From NCBI GenBank assembly GCA_038277395.1, contig CM076193.1:175562711-175626710 (forward strand): a stretch of 64,000 nt of DNA, in the 5' to 3' direction. The notes under the pieces are model-generated. The model had not been told where the DNA came from. It worked only from the letters and a program-made list of their open reading frames with translations, and did not search any database. Below, piece after piece: positions 11,930 to 23,379 of the stretch. Source of the stretch: Dryocosmus kuriphilus (taxonomy: Eukaryota > Arthropoda > Insecta > Hymenoptera > Cynipidae). The position numbers were made by a program, and so were the translations under genes. The first letter of the stretch is position 1; each line of letters begins with the position of its first letter.

Positions 11930-13529
11930 GCATGAATCCAATTTTTTTTAATCTGTTAGAATTAAGTATAATATTTTTTGCGATCTGAAATCATACAAAA
12001 ATGCTACAACTAAATAATAATTACATTACTAAGTCAATTTATTATGATTTTTAAGACTTGAAACTATCGCGAAAGGCCAGACAGCGTTCTGTTTTTCGGA
12101 AACAGGCAGACATGTTTGCTTTTTATTTCCCTGAAAGCAGAAAACTCCAACTGGTCACGCGGATATGTCTGAGACTGATAAAGCGTATAGAATTAGTAAA
12201 TCTAAACTCGGGGAATACAATATTTTAAAGTAGATGAAGTTCCTTCATCTAGTTAATTATTATAAACAAATTACTTGATAAAACTTTCATCTACTGTATG
12301 TTTGATTTTTAGATGCATTGTTTTTAATGAAATATTTAAATCTGCATATCTCCAAAACTTAGGCCCACTGGGGCGAAGGCAAGCATAAGTGTCTAATAGA
12401 TTTCGACACTTACTGTCTGAGGGGTCAGACAAACCAGTGTGACTAGTTGGGGATAATAGTTTAAAAAGAAAAATATTACATATAGGCTTAGAATGATTCA
12501 CCTATAGTAATTATCCTATAGGCGTGACCACTTTACAGTAAATAACTTAAAATTTGGTAAAGCATTTATTTACATCATTTTCCTACAATATGGAAGGATT
12601 TATGTATTGGAATAAAATCTGTATATTCAAATACTTTTAACATACATTGCAGAATTTACTTCAGCTTTTAGAAGTTCTAAATGAGCTCCTATGCAACAAA
12701 TTACATCAATTTTGAATGCAAACATTGGATTCTTGTAAAAGATAAAGGATTATGTAAAATGGGAAAATGTGACATTATGTAAATCAATAATACTTTTTAT
12801 TATTCCAAAATAGATTTTCTCCCTTATTTCGGCCCTTTGAAATATTAATATAAATTGATTTTGCTTTCGAGCATGTTAGAGCCATATCAAAACGAGTGAA
12901 AAGCATGTTTAAACATAATTTTTTATTTAAATATCGAAACCATGTTTCAACCTTTCGGCTATAATTCGGACCTTCTACAGGAAATTTGTATTAATTCTAC
13001 AAATAAATTAAGAGTATTGTAAACCAAATGTAAAAATTTGGCACTAATAAAGATTGATTCAATAATTCGAAATTTATTTATATTAAAATCCAAATTGAAC
13101 AAAGGTTCAGAACTGCAAGAGGGCTATGAAAAGCCAGTAGTAGTATTCTACCACTGTGGACAGACGACTCCGTCAACTTTCCTATCCTCACCGCGCCGCA
13201 CTTTGGCACCATCTGCCGCTCTCTGGACCATTTTCGCAGAGGATGATTGGTGAGACTCTGTCTGGACGCGCCCCCTACAGGTGTTGTTTTTCGGGTATTA
13301 TAGCTGGAATCTATAATGCGGTTTTTTAAAGAGTTTTATAGATACTCTTAATTTGTATCAGTTTTCAACCACGACAATGTCCGGATTATCGTTCCGTTTT
13401 CGCTGAAATTGCTTATAGTACTCTTATTAAGTGAATTTTCTTGGGAGACATGTTATAGATAGATTGATTTCCTCCTGAAGCTGAAAGCATATAGCTGATT
13501 TTTTTTTCCTATAGATGTGTCTCAATTCG
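11930..13529. other. Intergenic, AT-rich
   Basis: No gene supported. 12541-12720 is a diverged copy of sequence at about 49300-49440 (CAATATGGAAGGATTT, then GCAGAATTTA), the left edge of duplicated segment B. The short frames at 12271-12501 and 13038-13253 show no recognisable domain. Confidence 0.45.
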
Positions 13530-13757
13530 TGTATATACTTTTTCTGTTTTCGAAAAAATAAAGCAATCATAAGTATACTTATTATCTAGAAAGGGAACGA
13601 TAATAAATGGAACCGTGCTGACACATGATCAAATAATATTTATATGTATTATATAATAAAAATTTCGAACGAAAAAATTTTTATTACGTTTTTACACTTA
13701 TTTTAACTTTCTTGTCTAATGTAATTCTGTGCAGGATATTCGTGCGTACTCTCTAAA
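13530..13757. repeat. Partial third copy of duplicated segment A
   Basis: Matches 5390-5597 through the shared TATTATCTA, TGATCA and GGATATTCGTGCGTAC landmarks with many substitutions. It ends abruptly at GTGCGTAC, where the GAGTGA array begins. Confidence 0.65.
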
Positions 13758-14030
13758 AATTCTTGGAGTGAGCACCCTGTTCACTCCACAAGAGTCATGA
13801 ATTCACTCGAAGAGAGAGTCAAGGGCTTCACTCTTACTGTTGGAGTGGGAATTCTCACTCTAATTTTTGGAGCGACATTTCACTCGAAACATGGAGCGAG
13901 AAAGTTCCACTCTAAATAGAGCGACAGTCCACCCTAAATCGAGTGGCATGTTTAGTCGAAATATAGATTGAGAAATTGTCACTCTAAATGAAGCGACAGT
14001 CCACTCTAAATGGAGCGAATCATGATGAGC
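13758..14030. repeat. GAGTGA/TCACTC short-motif array
   Basis: The six- to eight-base motifs GGAGTGA, TCACTC, ACTCTAAAT and GGAGCGA recur in both orientations every 10-25 bases. The array opens CTCTCTAAAAATTCTTGGAG; a second array at 38441-38645 opens with almost the same sequence. Confidence 0.7.
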
Positions 14031-14202
14031 GGACAGTTACTTTAATGAAAGATGGGGAACCAACTGTATTTACTGACAAGAAGCGCTCGTCTAATGTCAG
14101 CTGTTTTTAGCTAAAGAAAACTACCAACGCGACGCCATAAGATTGCAGTTACGTTCTGGTTATATTCGTGTTCGTTAATTATGTGAAAAGTTTTTTTAAG
14201 TA

Positions 14203-15479
14203 AGAGGTGTGATCAAAAATTAAGGTGACTTTTTGAATTTCGCGCGATGCGTACAGTCGATATTCGTTTTCTTTTTTTCTTATGTTGGTACACTCGTCCC
14301 AAATATATGTGTACAGTTTCAGTCATATACCTAGCATTTTTTGTTTACTTGCGAGAGGCATAAAGGTTAGAAGTCTTTTGCGTGCTCGGCGATTTTCTGC
14401 TGTCGAATTTGCATCCAATTTTGTGTAAAAAATGGAATTAAGTGCTCCAAAACACTTGAAATGTTGACACTGGCATACGGTGAGTGTACTCTGAGTAAAA
14501 AGAATGTTTATAAGTGATACAAGCTCTTTCGGGAAGGCCGAGAAGATGTTAATGACGAAGCTCGCCCTGTACGTCGCAGCACGTCAACAACTGATGAAAA
14601 CGTTGAAGAAGTGAAGAAAATAGTATTGGCAAATCGTCGAATTATCATTAGAAAAGTTGCTGATGACGTCGGCATCTCGTTTGGCTCATGCCACGCAATT
14701 TTAGTGAATATTTTGGGTATGAGACGTGTGTCAGCGAAGTTTGTTACGAAATTGCTCAATTTTAAACCAAAGAACCGTCTCGTGAGCATCGCTCTGGAGC
14801 TGTTGAATGACGTCAGCGGCGACGCAGACTTGCTCAAAAGGATCATAACACGTAATGAAATATGGGTATATGATTATGGCGTCGAAACTAAGGCTCAATC
14901 GACCCAGTGGAAGCATTCTGGATCACCAAGACCAAAAAAAGCACGCCAAGTTCGATTAAATGTCAAGGTTTTGCTTACCGTTTTCTTCCATTATCATGGC
15001 GTAGTGCATCAGGAGTTCTTACCACAAGGTCATCCAGTTAATGAAGAGTATCATCTGGAAGTTATGCGCCGTTTGCGTGAAGCAATGCGAAAAAAACATT
15101 GCACCACGATATTGCGCCAGCTCACACGTCATTGCTTGTTCGTAATTTTTTGGCCAATAACAACACCATAATCATGCCTCAGCCGCCGTATTCACCAGAT
15201 TTGGCTCCCTCCGACTTTTTCCTTTTTTCAAAACTGAAAAGATCCATGAAAGGACGGCGTTTTGCGACGATTGAGGAGATAAAGACCGCATCGTTGGAAG
15301 AGCTGAAGGCTATACCAAAAAGTGTTTATCAGAAATGCTTTGAGGATTGGAAAAAGCGCTGGCACAAATGTATTATATCCGAGCGGGATTACTCTGAAAG
15401 GGACAAGATCAATATTGATGAATAAATAAATATTTTTTGATAAAATAAAAAAGTCACCTTACTTTTTGATCACACCCCG
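14203..15479 (+). mobile_element. mariner-type DNA transposon, complete but dead
   Basis: About 1277 bp between TA dinucleotides at 14201-14202 and 15480-15481. Terminal inverted repeats of about 27 bp: GAGGTGTGATCAAAAATTAA at the left against GGGGTGTGATCAAAAAGTAA read inward from the right. Length, TA target and internal DD34D transposase are those of the mariner family. Confidence 0.9.
14365..15425 (+). pseudogene. mariner DD34D transposase, inactivated
   Basis: The N-terminal helix-turn-helix region is readable from about 14380 (FASNFCVKNGIKCSKTLEML) and is interrupted by TGA at 14516-14518, where Trp is expected (YK*YKLF). The body runs 14519-15095; a frame change near 15090 leads into 15099-15425. 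The second catalytic Asp is in HHD and the third in SPDLAPSD, with 34 residues between. The first catalytic site, normally WVYGYD in this group, reads WVYDYG, so the Asp and Gly are exchanged and the catalytic Asp is misplaced. One stop, one frameshift and an altered active site make it non-functional. Confidence 0.85.
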
Positions 15480-15483
15480 TATA

Positions 15484-16604
15484 AAGTGACTCAACACCAA
15501 TAAAATGAGTACAAACTATTCGCTAAGTGTAAGTGTTTCACATGTGCATAATTACATTGTAAGGGTGTTAGTTTAACGATATAAAATCCATGAAAATTCT
15601 CTGAAACTCCACGAAATTCGCTGAAATCTTTGGCTGTATTTAAAATCCTTTTTAATCCTATAAAACGTGAAATAAAGTAAAAACACCATTAAAGTATTTC
15701 ATAAAGTAACGTACGTAACTTTAAATTAGCACTACCCTAAAATTGTCTCGTGTTAACCGTACCGTTACTTTTTTGAAAAAGTAACGCTTTATCGTTACCT
15801 ACCTTTCCTAAAAAAAGTATCGTTTCCAGTAATGCCTTAAAAGTAAAGTTTTACTGTCAAACACTGTTTGAAATATCTACCAAAATATATAAATAATGCG
15901 TAAAGCATTCAACTTCGTGACCTAACCTACAAGTGACGTCACATGTATTGAATGTTTGGTATTGTACAACACGATTTTTAGACAAATAATTCACACAAGT
16001 GTCTAGAAATTTATCAAAAGGGATACGATCATAAATTAGATGTTTTTTGTGCACTGAAAAATTTTGTTTTCTCGCATTTTTGTCAGTGCAGAACACAATT
16101 TAAAAATTATATGCATATTTGAACGATTTCAGCTTTCATAAAAAAAGTCATGGAATTTTAAATGATTTTAAAACACTTAAATTAATTTTCATGGATATCG
16201 ATAGGCTTCATAGATATAAAAGTATTTCTACGAATTTCTAGACATTAAAAATACTTTAAGTAATTTAAAAATATTTCAAAGAGTTTTAAGAAATTTAAAT
16301 CATTTCAACAGTTTTCAAAGAATTTTTAAGTATAACCAAATATTGAAATGGATTTTAGGGTATTTCAAGAGATTTCACAAGAATCGAATGATTTTATATA
16401 TGACTTTAAAAAGTTTAAGCTATTTTAAAACATTCCCAAGAGCTGGAAAGAAATTTCAAATTTTTGTCTAAGTTTGTATAATTTTGAAAGATTTCAAGAA
16501 TTACTTAAGGATTTTATGAAGTTTTTTTAATCTTTAAAGATTTTAATGAATCTCCACTGACCTAAAAGATTTAAATATATTTCAAATAATTAATTTATAT
16601 TAAA
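15484..16604. other. AT-rich flank with GTAAC-rich and AATTTCAAAG-rich stretches
   Basis: 15700-15830 is dense in GTTAC/GTAAC motifs; 16240-16600 is made of degenerate AAATTTCAA/GATTTTAA words. The mirror order is seen right of the transposon nest (31980-32290 AATTTC-rich, 32290-32380 GTAAC-rich). No gene. Confidence 0.5.
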
Positions 16605-17517
16605 ATAAGAAGTGCGACGCATCCAGACTATATACAATTTTCAAAGTGATTTATTTTATGAACGTGACGTTTCGTCAACAATATTGCTGACCTCTTCAGA
16701 GTACAAGGGTATGGATCTTTTGGGAGAGTATAATATGGTAGAATTTATGTAATCAAAAGAACAGAATCGTAATGTTAAAAACTTGACAAAAAATTAAGAT
16801 AAAAGTAAAAACTTACTAAGAATTTTCAAATCGGCAATCATTTTAGATAAAACCAGTGTGGTAGTAGGACATGAGTGAACAATTTTTAAAATAATTTTTT
16901 AATTTGGAGAGCAATCGAGAGAAACCTCAGTTTCAATTATTACAATAGTTTTGAACAGAAATTTGTCAATGGTAAAGTAAAACCTATAATCAGATAGAAA
17001 GAGAATTTTTTGTATTGAAAAAAAAGGAAAGTAAGAAAATTGTGAAAAGCAAGGATATTTGTAAAAACAAAGAACTTTTGGAAAATCTAAACATAACCTA
17101 AAAGAAATTTTAATGAAAAACATAATGGGAAAGATATTTTAAAGATTTATTTACCTTAAAAGGTGATGTGAAAATGATTTTGAATTCCGAATTTTGCGTG
17201 AAAAGTTTTTTTAGAAAACGTCGAATTGGAATTGATAGATAAATTCATCATTTTGATGAAACGAGGTACGAATGTACCCCATCATCTTGAAATTTTTCAT
17301 GTACTAAAGGAATTGGAAACATGAAGTTATGATATGAATGTGAAAAGGATAAAAGAAGGGGAAAGAGAAAAAAGAGGTAAGAGATGAGAAAAGGAAAGAA
17401 AGGAGGGAGGCAGAAGAGGGAAACTCAAAATATAGTTGGAAATGATTGGAATTTAATTGATATTATTTATAATTATGTTGTAAGCTGGATTGTAAAAACT
17501 TAAATCGGTAATTTATT
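16605..17517 (-). mobile_element. PLE-A 3' untranslated region and terminal repeat
   Basis: Downstream of the PLE-A stop on the minus strand. The same sequence, inverted, is present at 27360-27935 and 31241-31915 (landmarks CATTCATATC, TGGGGTACATTCGTACCTCG, GACGTTTTCTA). Such partial inverted or direct copies of the end are typical pseudo-LTRs of Penelope-like elements. Confidence 0.75.
16660..16700 (-). ncRNA. Hammerhead-ribozyme-like motif in PLE-A terminus
   Basis: Read on the minus strand: CTGAAGA (16699-16693), a hairpin GTCAGCAATATTGTTGAC, then GAAACG. This matches the conserved core C-U-G-A-N-G-A, stem II, G-A-A-A. The sister copy at 31820 has A instead of G in the stem, which changes a G-U pair to A-U and keeps pairing. 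Hammerhead motifs in PLE terminal repeats are known from the literature. I could not draw convincing stems I and III, so activity is uncertain. Confidence 0.5.
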
Positions 17518-18345
17518 TTAAAGCATTTGCACCTTCCTTCTTAATAAAATTTCTATGAAAGATCTTTTGTAAAAATTTTGTTTTTTATGTAAAATTTTGA
17601 TATCATCCCAATGTATAGCTGTTGAATCACCATTATGAATTGAATGAATGTGTTTAGCTATTCCTCTATCGTTTTTTGTACAATGATTAATATTTCTAAG
17701 ATGTTCGTCTTTTCTGGTTTTTAGGGATCTTTTAGTTTGGCCAATGTAAGAAAGACCACAAGGACAATTTAATTTGTATACAACATTACAATTTTCTAGT
17801 TTTTCGAATGGATCTTTGTGTAATTTCATAAAAAAGTCAAATGTATTATCAATTCTAAAAACTGTGGAGATGTTATAATTTGAAAAAAGTCTGCGCATTT
17901 CATAAGAGATATTGGGGTAGAAATTGAAAGAAACGAACCTTTTTCTGGATTCAATGATTTGAAATTCATTAGAATTCGAATTTTGTGTGTTAGAAGGTCT
18001 ATTGTTTAATTGAATCAATCTAGATTTTATATGTTTTGAAGTGAAAAGTTCAGGGTAATTATTATACCATAAAATTTCTTTGACGGGAATTAAATTATCA
18101 TGATGAAATTTATTGTCTGAAAGTAAAATGGCTGAGTCAACAATGTTTTTAATGATACTGATTTTATGATGTAATGGATGGTTGGAATTGAAATTTAAAC
18201 GTCTACCAGAATATGTATGTTTTCTGAAACCATTTGTGGAAATATTACCTGAATCATCTCTGATAATTTTAATATTTAGAAAGTTTATACTATTATTTGA
18301 TTCCATTTCGAACGTAAATTGTAATATATTGAACAGTATTGAAAT
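17518..18345 (-). pseudogene. PLE-A polymerase, C-terminal part with GIY-YIG endonuclease
   Basis: Open minus-strand frame (262 codons from the first Met at 18306). It begins inside the reverse transcriptase palm/thumb (NNSINFLNIK, then RKHTYSGRRLNFNSNHP, typical of PLEs). It ends with the endonuclease: VVYKLNCPCGLSYIGQTKRS, where Y and YIG form the GIY-YIG signature with the CxC/Cys pair seen in PLEs, then Arg and Glu-His (KTRKDEH). In-frame sequence continues to about 18345 and is then cut by PLE-B. The palm with the YVDD box is missing, so the gene is split and inactive although this half is intact. Confidence 0.8.
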
Positions 18346-19033
18346 AAATACTAATAGTCTTATGTCGGCTGTGTATATCTAAAAATTCTAAGTAAAATTT
18401 CGTCAGTCTTTCAGCCAAATTTACTGTAGAATGTAGAATAAATCAAACGAAGATATGATGAAAAAAATCCAGTTTAATAGTCAAAAAGGTCCTTCACAAA
18501 TTTCTTCAAAGTTTCGACACACATTGCGGTTCATCATCAGGAAAATTTAAAAGATTAATAATATCTACAAAAGAATAAAAGGAAAAAATTTGTAGTGATA
18601 ATCGAAGAAAAAAATGGATACAGAAATTGGAAAAAACTTTATAAACATACCTGATGATATGAAAACATTGTTTGTTGCAAAAATCGAAAGAAGGAGGATT
18701 TAACTTCAAATAACTCAAGAGACATATCGATGTACAAAGAGTAGTCGTATTAAATCTCAACTGATATGATAAGTCACTGATTAAGAAAAATTTTCTAGTT
18801 GTTTTAATTCAGGGCAAAAACAATGGCTCTGAATCATTTTTAGTGAAAATTCACCTTTTTAAAAGAGGTGTTTTGGAGAATGACGTGAATGGACAGAGGA
18901 CAAACGACATGCTGAAGCGAAAACGGAGTTTACAATAGAGATGCTTGTCGATGGTTTAAACCTCAAATGAGAATTAGCGCGCCAAAGTCAAAGTAGTTTG
19001 AAAAAAGCAAAATGAAAAAAAATTATTTTGTGT
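18346..19033 (-). mobile_element. PLE-B 3' terminal repeat
   Basis: Direct repeat of 25290-25990 and inverted repeat of 26010-26735. Landmarks: TTCGTCAGTCTTTCAGCC, ACATCGATATGTCTCTTGAG (other strand) and AATTAGCGCGCCAAAGTCAA. It lies directly downstream of the PLE-B endonuclease stop. Confidence 0.75.
18505..18545 (-). ncRNA. Hammerhead-like motif in PLE-B 3' terminus
   Basis: Minus strand: CTGATGA (18540-18534), a hairpin with GAAC..GTGTC, then GAAAC (18515-18511). The copy at 25450-25485 has lost the GAAAC box (TAAAC), while the inverted copy at 26602 keeps it. Confidence 0.45.
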
Positions 19034-19439
19034 TTAATGCAAGATACAATTATAAATGCTATTGATGTTCATAGTTTCAGTTTCTAAATTGATAGATATT
19101 TTAGAAAATTTATTGATAAAAATAGATTCTAAAATTCGTCTTTTGTGAATATTATTTTCTCTAGATAAAATTTTAATATTCTTGTAATCGAAATCAAAAT
19201 AGTATCCGAAGTGCCATGAATGTTGTGATAAACCTGTGTTTAAATTACCCAAAATATAATCTCTTTTATGTTCTGAAATTCGAGTTTTTAGACGGGGACA
19301 AGTTTCACCAATATATACTTTATTGCATTGATGTCATTTAATTAAATGTACAACTCCAGATAGATCTTCAACCTTATCGAAATTTTTATTTTTATAAACA
19401 AATTTATTTAAACTGTGGTTGTTTTTAAAATAAACATTT
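19034..19439 (-). pseudogene. PLE-B GIY-YIG endonuclease part
   Basis: Minus-strand continuation of the PLE-B polymerase after the long-TIR transposon. Motifs in order: NVYFKNNHSLNKF, then LSGVVHLIK, a TGA where Cys is expected, HQCNKVYIGETC (YIG half of GIY-YIG), TRISEHKRD (catalytic Arg and Glu) and NNIHKRRILESI. One stop plus the insertion make it inactive. Confidence 0.75.
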
Positions 19440-22400
19440 GAACCTCCCGAAGTCAAAAGGGGATACGCATAGATTCACCGTGAGAAGTATTGTCCAGAAC
19501 ATCAATTTTAAAAATTGTTCAAATGTTAATTTTCAGAACCGATGTTTATACAGAATTTCAAATCGCATCTTTCCTTCCTTTTGCAAAATTTTGTAGCTTT
19601 TCTGTTTTTAAAATAATTGGAAAAAAAGAGATTTTTTGAAAACAAAAAATTTTAATCTTTTTTAATTTCAACTCGCCCTAACTTAGCCAATTTTCAGAAT
19701 TTTTTGCTTTAATTAACAACAGTTCACGTGTTTAAGTCTTCTAAGACTAACTAAAAAAGAAAAAAAAAGTAAATATTATTATAAACAAAAAAGTTGTTAA
19801 TTATTTGTTTAGACATTGTAAAAATCATGAATTATAATCTTCAAGCGCTATGTTTAGCGAGCGAATTTTGAGGAACGATAAACTTCCAATGAGAAAGTTG
19901 TGGATGAATGTTGAGAGAAGTTTTTTAGGAAGTTTGACATCAATCGAATTGATGGTTTAAAAATTATTAATATTTCAAGACGCAAACGGCTGGACGTCTG
20001 GTGCGTGGAATGTACCGAGAGTCCACACGACGTGAAATGCCACTCTCGCTACATTTTGCCATAAACAATGATGAAAATTTTTGCAATTCATATGTTTAAA
20101 TATTGAATAATACCAAAAAGTAATAATTAAATGTCTTAATAACTTAACGCACTTTAATAATAATTATTGAGAATCCTTATTTGCTGTTGGATTGAGTGCA
20201 CGTGCTATAGCTAATGCAGCTTTTAGCGAAAATTTTGAAGGTCATGCAGGTCAAACAAAACAAACTGTTATTATGGTTAGTTGTCCTTCTTGTAAAGAAA
20301 GAAACTATAATGTAACAGCCGTATTTTGGCAAAGAAATTAAAAAGGGCTATTTCTGTCATAAGCAGTACACATTTACTTTTATTAAGTATTCTTACTGTG
20401 AAGAGTAGTTTTAATAATATTTTAAAAATTGGAATTCTCTGAGTGAAGAATTAGAAAATGACTCGAGGCAGAAAAAGAAGCAGGACTGAAAGTTCGTGGA
20501 ATAAGAATAAAAATAAATGTGCCATAAATAAGGTAAAATCGAAATTCGTCCATGTTCGCCATTAAAAAGTAAATTTTAAACTTTTTTCATCATAATTTTC
20601 GTATTTTCAATACTTTGTTTTAAAATCAATTTTACTTCTAAAGGATTCTTCTACATGGGTACTGGATTTAAATAATTTTCTGATGTTAAATTTTTATCGA
20701 TTACTGGTCCAAATAATTTTCTAGAGAGACAAGAAAAAATCTACCTCGGGATTCCTAGAATATTTTTTTTTATATTTCAGGGAAAAAAGTATATCACTAA
20801 GTCAAAAATTTGTGAAAACAATGTAACCTTGAAAACAGTTGCAGAGAGATCCTTCAAAGTTGCACAGTCTTGCTGTAGAGATAAATGTTTTGAGAAGATT
20901 TCATTGGATCAACAAAAAACATTACATAAAAGATTTTGGGATCTGGGTGATTATCATAAACAAAAGCTTCTTCGTCGAATGCTAAAGTGTAATGATCCTG
21001 ATGAAAGGAAAAGCTTCGCTTAATCAAATGGACGTATTTATTCCCTACTGAAGAGAATAACATTACAGTTTGTAAAACTTTTTTCTGTAATTTTCTGCGT
21101 TTGGGTAAAAAGCGAGTTGAAACCGTTCAAAAAAAACTCTTAAATAATCAGTCTTTGGCAAATTTAGGAGGTGGACGACGCGAAAATCATGTTAAATTAT
21201 CAGAAAATATTAAGCAAATGATACTGAAGCATTTTGAATCAATTCCACATAAATTTTTACATTATAAACGCAATTCGACTGGTTTAAAATATTTTGAAAA
21301 TCCAGCACTAAATTTAGAGACTCTTTGCACATTGTATGGAGAATACTTTTCCCAAAACGCAAGTAAGGAAAAACTGCCAATAAGTGAATGCACGTACAGT
21401 AATTTTTTAACTATTTCAGTGGATTTACGTTTAAATTACCTCGAACTGACATATGCAACATTTGTTATAAAATCGAAACTGATGGTGTAGAAGACCAAGA
21501 AACCATAAAGCACAAGGAAAATGCTCAAAGCTACTTTGCATTAAAAAAAAAATTCCTTTCTGACTAAAGTAGTCTGCTGCTAGTTTGATTTTGCACAAAA
21601 TTTGCTCTTGCAAAAATTACCAGTTTCTTATCAGTTTTGTCGACGTTTACCATGGCTTTTTCTATTCAATGTGCATATATACAATACGAACAAAAGTTTT
21701 ATGTTTTATTTTCTCGAAGGGCTTGCAAAAAAGGGTGCAAGTATTGTCTGCAGTTTTATTCATTACGTCATATTGAATGAATATGATAAAATGAAGCACT
21801 GCAGCATAACTCTCTTTTCGGATGGATGTCCTGGACAAAATAAAAATTACATGGTGCTTCATTTTTTAATTTTGCCATCCGTTCATTTGCAAACAGAAAT
21901 ACATTATGTATTTCCAGTTCGAGGCCATTCATGCAACCAGTGCGATAGAAATTTTGGTACATATTCCCAAAAATTAAAAAGGATAGAAAAAATAGAAACT
22001 TCTGCTGAATATGTGGAGCTGATTCGTAATGCTCTTAAGCCTTCCTTCACAATGATTGATTCATGCGAAAACATTTTGCAAGATTTTGAAAAATCTTTCG
22101 AAGGTAATATGAAAAATCCAAGCAAGCTACAGATCAATAAAGCTTTTGTTATACATTTCTTTCCCGATGGAAAAGTCAATGTCTATAATAACTGCGAATT
22201 AAAAACTCCAAATTCTTTTTCTTTTAAAACCTAAGATTCAGCTAATTAACCTAGAAAAAGTTTCTCCACATCCAATCTGTATTAAAGATGCTAAAGTGAA
22301 GGACGTGCAAAGCCTCTTCAATTATTTGAGTGATTCTGGGAAAAAATTCTTCGAAAATTATTTTCAAAAAATTGATCAAAAGAATCAAAACGCAGAAGAT

Positions 22401-23375
22401 ACAGAAGGCAGTGAGGATGATGAGTAAATTAATGTACAAAGAATGCGTATTTGACTCATTTTTTTTTAAGAAATTAATTATGTTTCTCATATTTATGTGT
22501 ATTTTTTGTTTCCATTATTTAGTAAAAAAATAATAATAAACCATAATAACAGCTTGTTTTGGTTGGCCTGCATGACCTTCAAAATTTTCGCTAAAAGCTG
22601 CATTAGCTACAGCACGTGCACTCAACCCAACAGCAAATAAGGATTTTCAATAATTATTATTAAGGTGCGTTAAGTTATTAACACATTTCATTATTACACT
22701 TTAGTATTATTCAATATTTAAATATATGAATTGCAAAAATTTTCATCATTGTTGATGGCAAAATGTAGCGAGAGTGGCATTTCACGTCGTGTGGACTCTC
22801 GGTACATTCCACGCACCATACCTCCAGCCGTTTGCGTCTTGAAATATTAATAATTTTTAAACCATCATTTTGATTGATGTCAAACTTTCTAAAAAACTTC
22901 TGTCAACATTCGTCCACAACTTTCTCACTGGAAGTTTATCGTTGCTCAAAATTCGCTCGCTAAACGAAGCGCTTGAAGATTATAATTCATGATTTTTACA
23001 ATGTCTAAACAAATAATTAACAACTTTTTTGTTTATAAAAATATTTAACTTTTTCTCTTTTAGTTAGTCTTAGAGGACATAAGCACGTGATCTATTATTA
23101 ATTAAAGCAAAAAATTCTGAAAATTGGCTGAGTTAGGGTGAGTTGAAGTTAAAAAAGATTGAAATTTTTTGTTTTCAAAAAATCTACTTTTTTCCAATTA
23201 TTTCAAAAACTAAAAAAGCTACAAAATTTTGCAAAAGGAAGAGAAGATGCGCTTTGAAATTCTCTAGAAACGTCGGTCCTTAAAATTAACATTTGAACAA
23301 TTTTCAAAATTGACGTTCTGGACAATACTTCTCACGCTGAATCCATGCGTATCCCCTTTTGACTTCGGAAGGTTC
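19440..23375 (+). mobile_element. 3.9 kb DNA transposon with ~830-bp TIRs, inserted in PLE-B
   Basis: Outer ends are GAACCTCCCGAAGTCAAAAG at 19440 and its near-perfect inverse at 23375. Target duplication ATTT at 19436-19439 and 23376-23379; removing the element and one ATTT rejoins PLE-B coding sequence in frame (NINVYFKN). The inverted repeats run from 19440 to about 20275 and from about 22545 to 23375, with landmarks such as ACACGACGTGAAATGCCACT and GCACGTGCT in both. A 4-bp duplication and a Zn-motif transposase with DGCPGQNKN are compatible with a Sola-like superfamily, but I cannot be sure of that name. Confidence 0.8.
20458..22234 (+). pseudogene. Transposase of the long-TIR element (possibly Sola-like), frameshifted
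   Basis: Exon 1 is 20458-20532: a basic N-terminus starting MTRGRKRSRTESSW, ending AAG|GTAAAA. Exon 2 starts at 20781 after TTTATATTTCAG, phase 0. Landmarks: CC..CF with KRFWDLGD, then after a frame change near 21020 CKTFFCNFL, a His/Ser-rich HYKRNSTGLKYF region, FTFKLPRTDICNICYKIE (CxxC, in a shifted frame near 21425-21490), SDGCPGQNKNYMVLHFL and PVRGHSCNQCDRNFG. These fit a transposase-like family I recall as repeated in arthropods. At least three frame changes (near 21020, 21410 and 21560) make this copy inactive. Confidence 0.65.
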
Positions 23376-23379
23376 ATTT

